Shown: positions 13,373-14,567 of the stretch, piece after piece
Position numbering within the stretch: the stretch's first letter is position 1
How the letters are laid out: every line of letters starts with the position of its first letter
NCBI GenBank assembly: GCA_035293245.1
Contig: DATDOO010000178.1
Location: forward strand, 1-14,567
Source of the DNA: DATDOO01 sp035293245
GTDB lineage: Bacteria > Pseudomonadota > Gammaproteobacteria > Methylococcales > Methylococcaceae
DNA: 14,567 bases
Direction: 5' to 3'
Translations under genes and position numbers: made by a program
Notes under the pieces: generated by a model
The model's input: the letters and a program-made list of their open reading frames with translations, nothing else
Told to the model about the DNA's origin: nothing
The model's database searches: none

Positions 13373-14567
13373 TCAACCCCGCACCGCACCCAAAACTTCC
13401 TTCACCTCCTCCCCGCTTAGCACCTCCCGCTCCTGCAGCAGCTTGGCCAGTTTATCCAGGGCGTTGTGGTGTTCGGTCAGGATGTCCTTGGCCCGGCGGT
13501 AACCTTCTTCCACCAGTTCGCGCGCTTCGCTGTCGATCACGCGGGCCGTTTCTTCGCTGAAATTGCGCTCTTCCATGCCTTCCACGGCCAGGTACTGCAA
13601 CTGTTGCCGCTTTCCGTAGGTGAGCGGGCCCAGTTTACGGCTCATGCCCAGTTCGCAGACCATGCTGCGGGCGATGTCCGACGCCCTTTCCAGGTCGTTG
13701 TGGGTGCCGCTGGAAATGTCGCCGAAGGCGATTTCCTCCGCCGCCCGTCCGGCCAGCAGGATGGCGAGGCGGTCTTTCAGTTCCGGTTCGGTGGCCAGGA
13801 ATTTTTCTTCCGTGGGTAGCTGCAAGGTGAAGCCCAGGGCCGCGGCGCCGCGGGGGATGATGGAAACCTTGTGCACCGGCTCGCCGGTGGGCACGTAAGC
13901 GGCCACCAGGGCGTGGCCGGACTCGTGGTAGGCGACGCGCTTCTTTTCCGCCTCCCCGAGGGTGCGGCTTTTCTTTTCCGGCCCGGCGACGATCCGGTCG
14001 ATGGCGGCTTCGAAGTTTTTCATGGTGACGCTGTCCTGGTTGTCGCGCACCGCCAGGATGGCCGCTTCGTTGGCGATGTTGGCCAGGTCCGCGCCCACGA
14101 AGCCCGGCGTGCGCTGGGCGATAACGCGCAGGTCCACGTCCTCGGCCATCTTGATGGGCTTGGTGTGCAGCTTGAGGATGGCGACGCGGTCTTCCAGGCT
14201 GGGCTTGTCCACCACCACCTGGCGGTCGAAGCGCCCGGCGCGCAACAGCGCCTTGTCGAGGATTTCCGGCCGGTTGGTGGCGGCCATGACCACCACGCCG
14301 GAGGAGGGGTCGAAGCCGTCCATTTCGGTGAGAAGCTGGTTGAGGGTCTGCTCCCGCTCGTCGTGGCCGCCCATCACCACCGGCCCGCCGCGGGAGCGGC
14401 CGATGGCGTCCAACTCGTCGATGAAGATGATGCACGGCGCCTTCTGCCGCGCCTGCTCGAACAGGTCGCGCACCCGCGCCGCGCCCACCCCCACGAACAG
14501 CTCGATGAATTCACTGCCGCCGATGTTGAAGAACGGCACCCCTGCCTCGCCGGCCACCGCCCGCGCC
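13373..14567 (-). CDS. ftsH: ATP-dependent zinc metalloprotease FtsH (partial)
   Basis: The N-terminus is outside the window; 398 codons of the C-terminal part are seen, lacking the membrane helices and Walker A. AAA+ signatures are present: the pore-loop region FFNIGGSEFIELFVGVGA, Walker B IIFIDELDAIG, and the second region of homology ATNRPEILDKALLRAGRFDRQ with arginine fingers. The M41 protease domain has the zinc motif HESGH and the third-ligand region SSGTHNDLERAS. FtsH is a hexameric inner-membrane protease that degrades membrane and regulatory proteins. The open frame can be started at a GTG codon (14557), but this is internal; the reading continues upstream to the edge (ARAVAGEAG). 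The ending VLGAVRG lacks the long polar tail of some FtsH proteins. It is followed 9 bp later by an unknown ORF. Confidence 0.95.
   Translation of the reverse strand, partial: ARAVAGEAGVPFFNIGGSEFIELFVGVGAARVRDLFEQARQKAPCIIFIDELDAIGRSRGGPVVMGGHDEREQTLNQLLTEMDGFDPSSGVVVMAATNRPEILDKALLRAGRFDRQVVVDKPSLEDRVAILKLHTKPIKMAEDVDLRVIAQRTPGFVGADLANIANEAAILAVRDNQDSVTMKNFEAAIDRIVAGPEKKSRTLGEAEKKRVAYHESGHALVAAYVPTGEPVHKVSIIPRGAAALGFTLQLPTEEKFLATEPELKDRLAILLAGRAAEEIAFGDISSGTHNDLERASDIARSMVCELGMSRKLGPLTYGKRQQLQYLAVEGMEERNFSEETARVIDSEARELVEEGYRRAKDILTEHHNALDKLAKLLQEREVLSGEEVKEVLGAVRG

Noticed and set aside
1..14567. tRNA, rRNA, riboswitch or retroelement (template/variable repeat) signals
   Set aside because: No cloverleaf, conserved rRNA segment, riboswitch core or adenine-variable repeat pair was recognised by eye; a covariance-model search would be needed to exclude small RNAs.

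Overview
The window is GC-rich and gene-dense, with gammaproteobacterial-style intergenic REP palindromes. The phosphofructokinase carries the PPi-type signature, the chemosensory genes are PAS-rich, and the intergenic repeats are of the gttgggtta/taacccaac kind. Together these would suit a methanotroph or methylotroph of the Methylococcales type, but that placement is inference: no marker gene here settles taxonomy.

Layout. (1) 36-5978, minus strand: a three-gene signalling cluster, transcribed right to left. It holds a 1022-residue CheB-CheR-PAS fusion, a PAS histidine kinase coupled to it by a 4-bp ATGA overlap, and a PAS-PAS-GGDEF protein 43 bp further on. The kinase and the GGDEF protein share nearly the same N-terminal sensor module, so one input domain has been attached to two outputs. 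The GGDEF domain is cut short at its last helix by repeat-like DNA at the window edge. (2) 6120-7169, plus strand: a glyoxalase-fold (VOC) protein, then a two-gene unit of a 65-residue unknown protein and a DUF2335-like membrane protein. (3) 7191-9678, minus strand: DUF502 membrane protein, exported PEBP/YbhB-like protein, and alanine dehydrogenase with an unusual cofactor-pocket glycine. (4) 9961-11118, plus strand: a phosphofructokinase with the sequence signature of pyrophosphate-dependent enzymes. (5) 11119-12335: gene-poor, eroded DNA with one small membrane-protein gene, a broken REP-associated tyrosine transposase (RAYT) relic, and next to it a frameshifted relic of a DDE-type transposase. 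(6) 12342-14567, minus strand: an SRPBCC/AHSA1 protein, a REP pair, an unrecognised 150-residue ORF, and the C-terminal two-thirds of FtsH running off the window end.

How it fits together. The signalling cluster probably joins phosphotransfer, receptor-type methylation/demethylation chemistry and cyclic-di-GMP output, but no receptor, CheA or response regulator lies inside the window. The rest is metabolic and housekeeping (alanine/pyruvate, sugar phosphate, membrane protein quality control). It is separated by palindromic repeats that match the kind of element RAYT transposases act on. I did not find a clearly new multi-gene defence or mobile system. The most noteworthy signals are the shared sensor module, the repeat-truncated GGDEF gene, the RAYT relic with REP pairs, the PPi-type PFK signature and the alanine dehydrogenase substitution.
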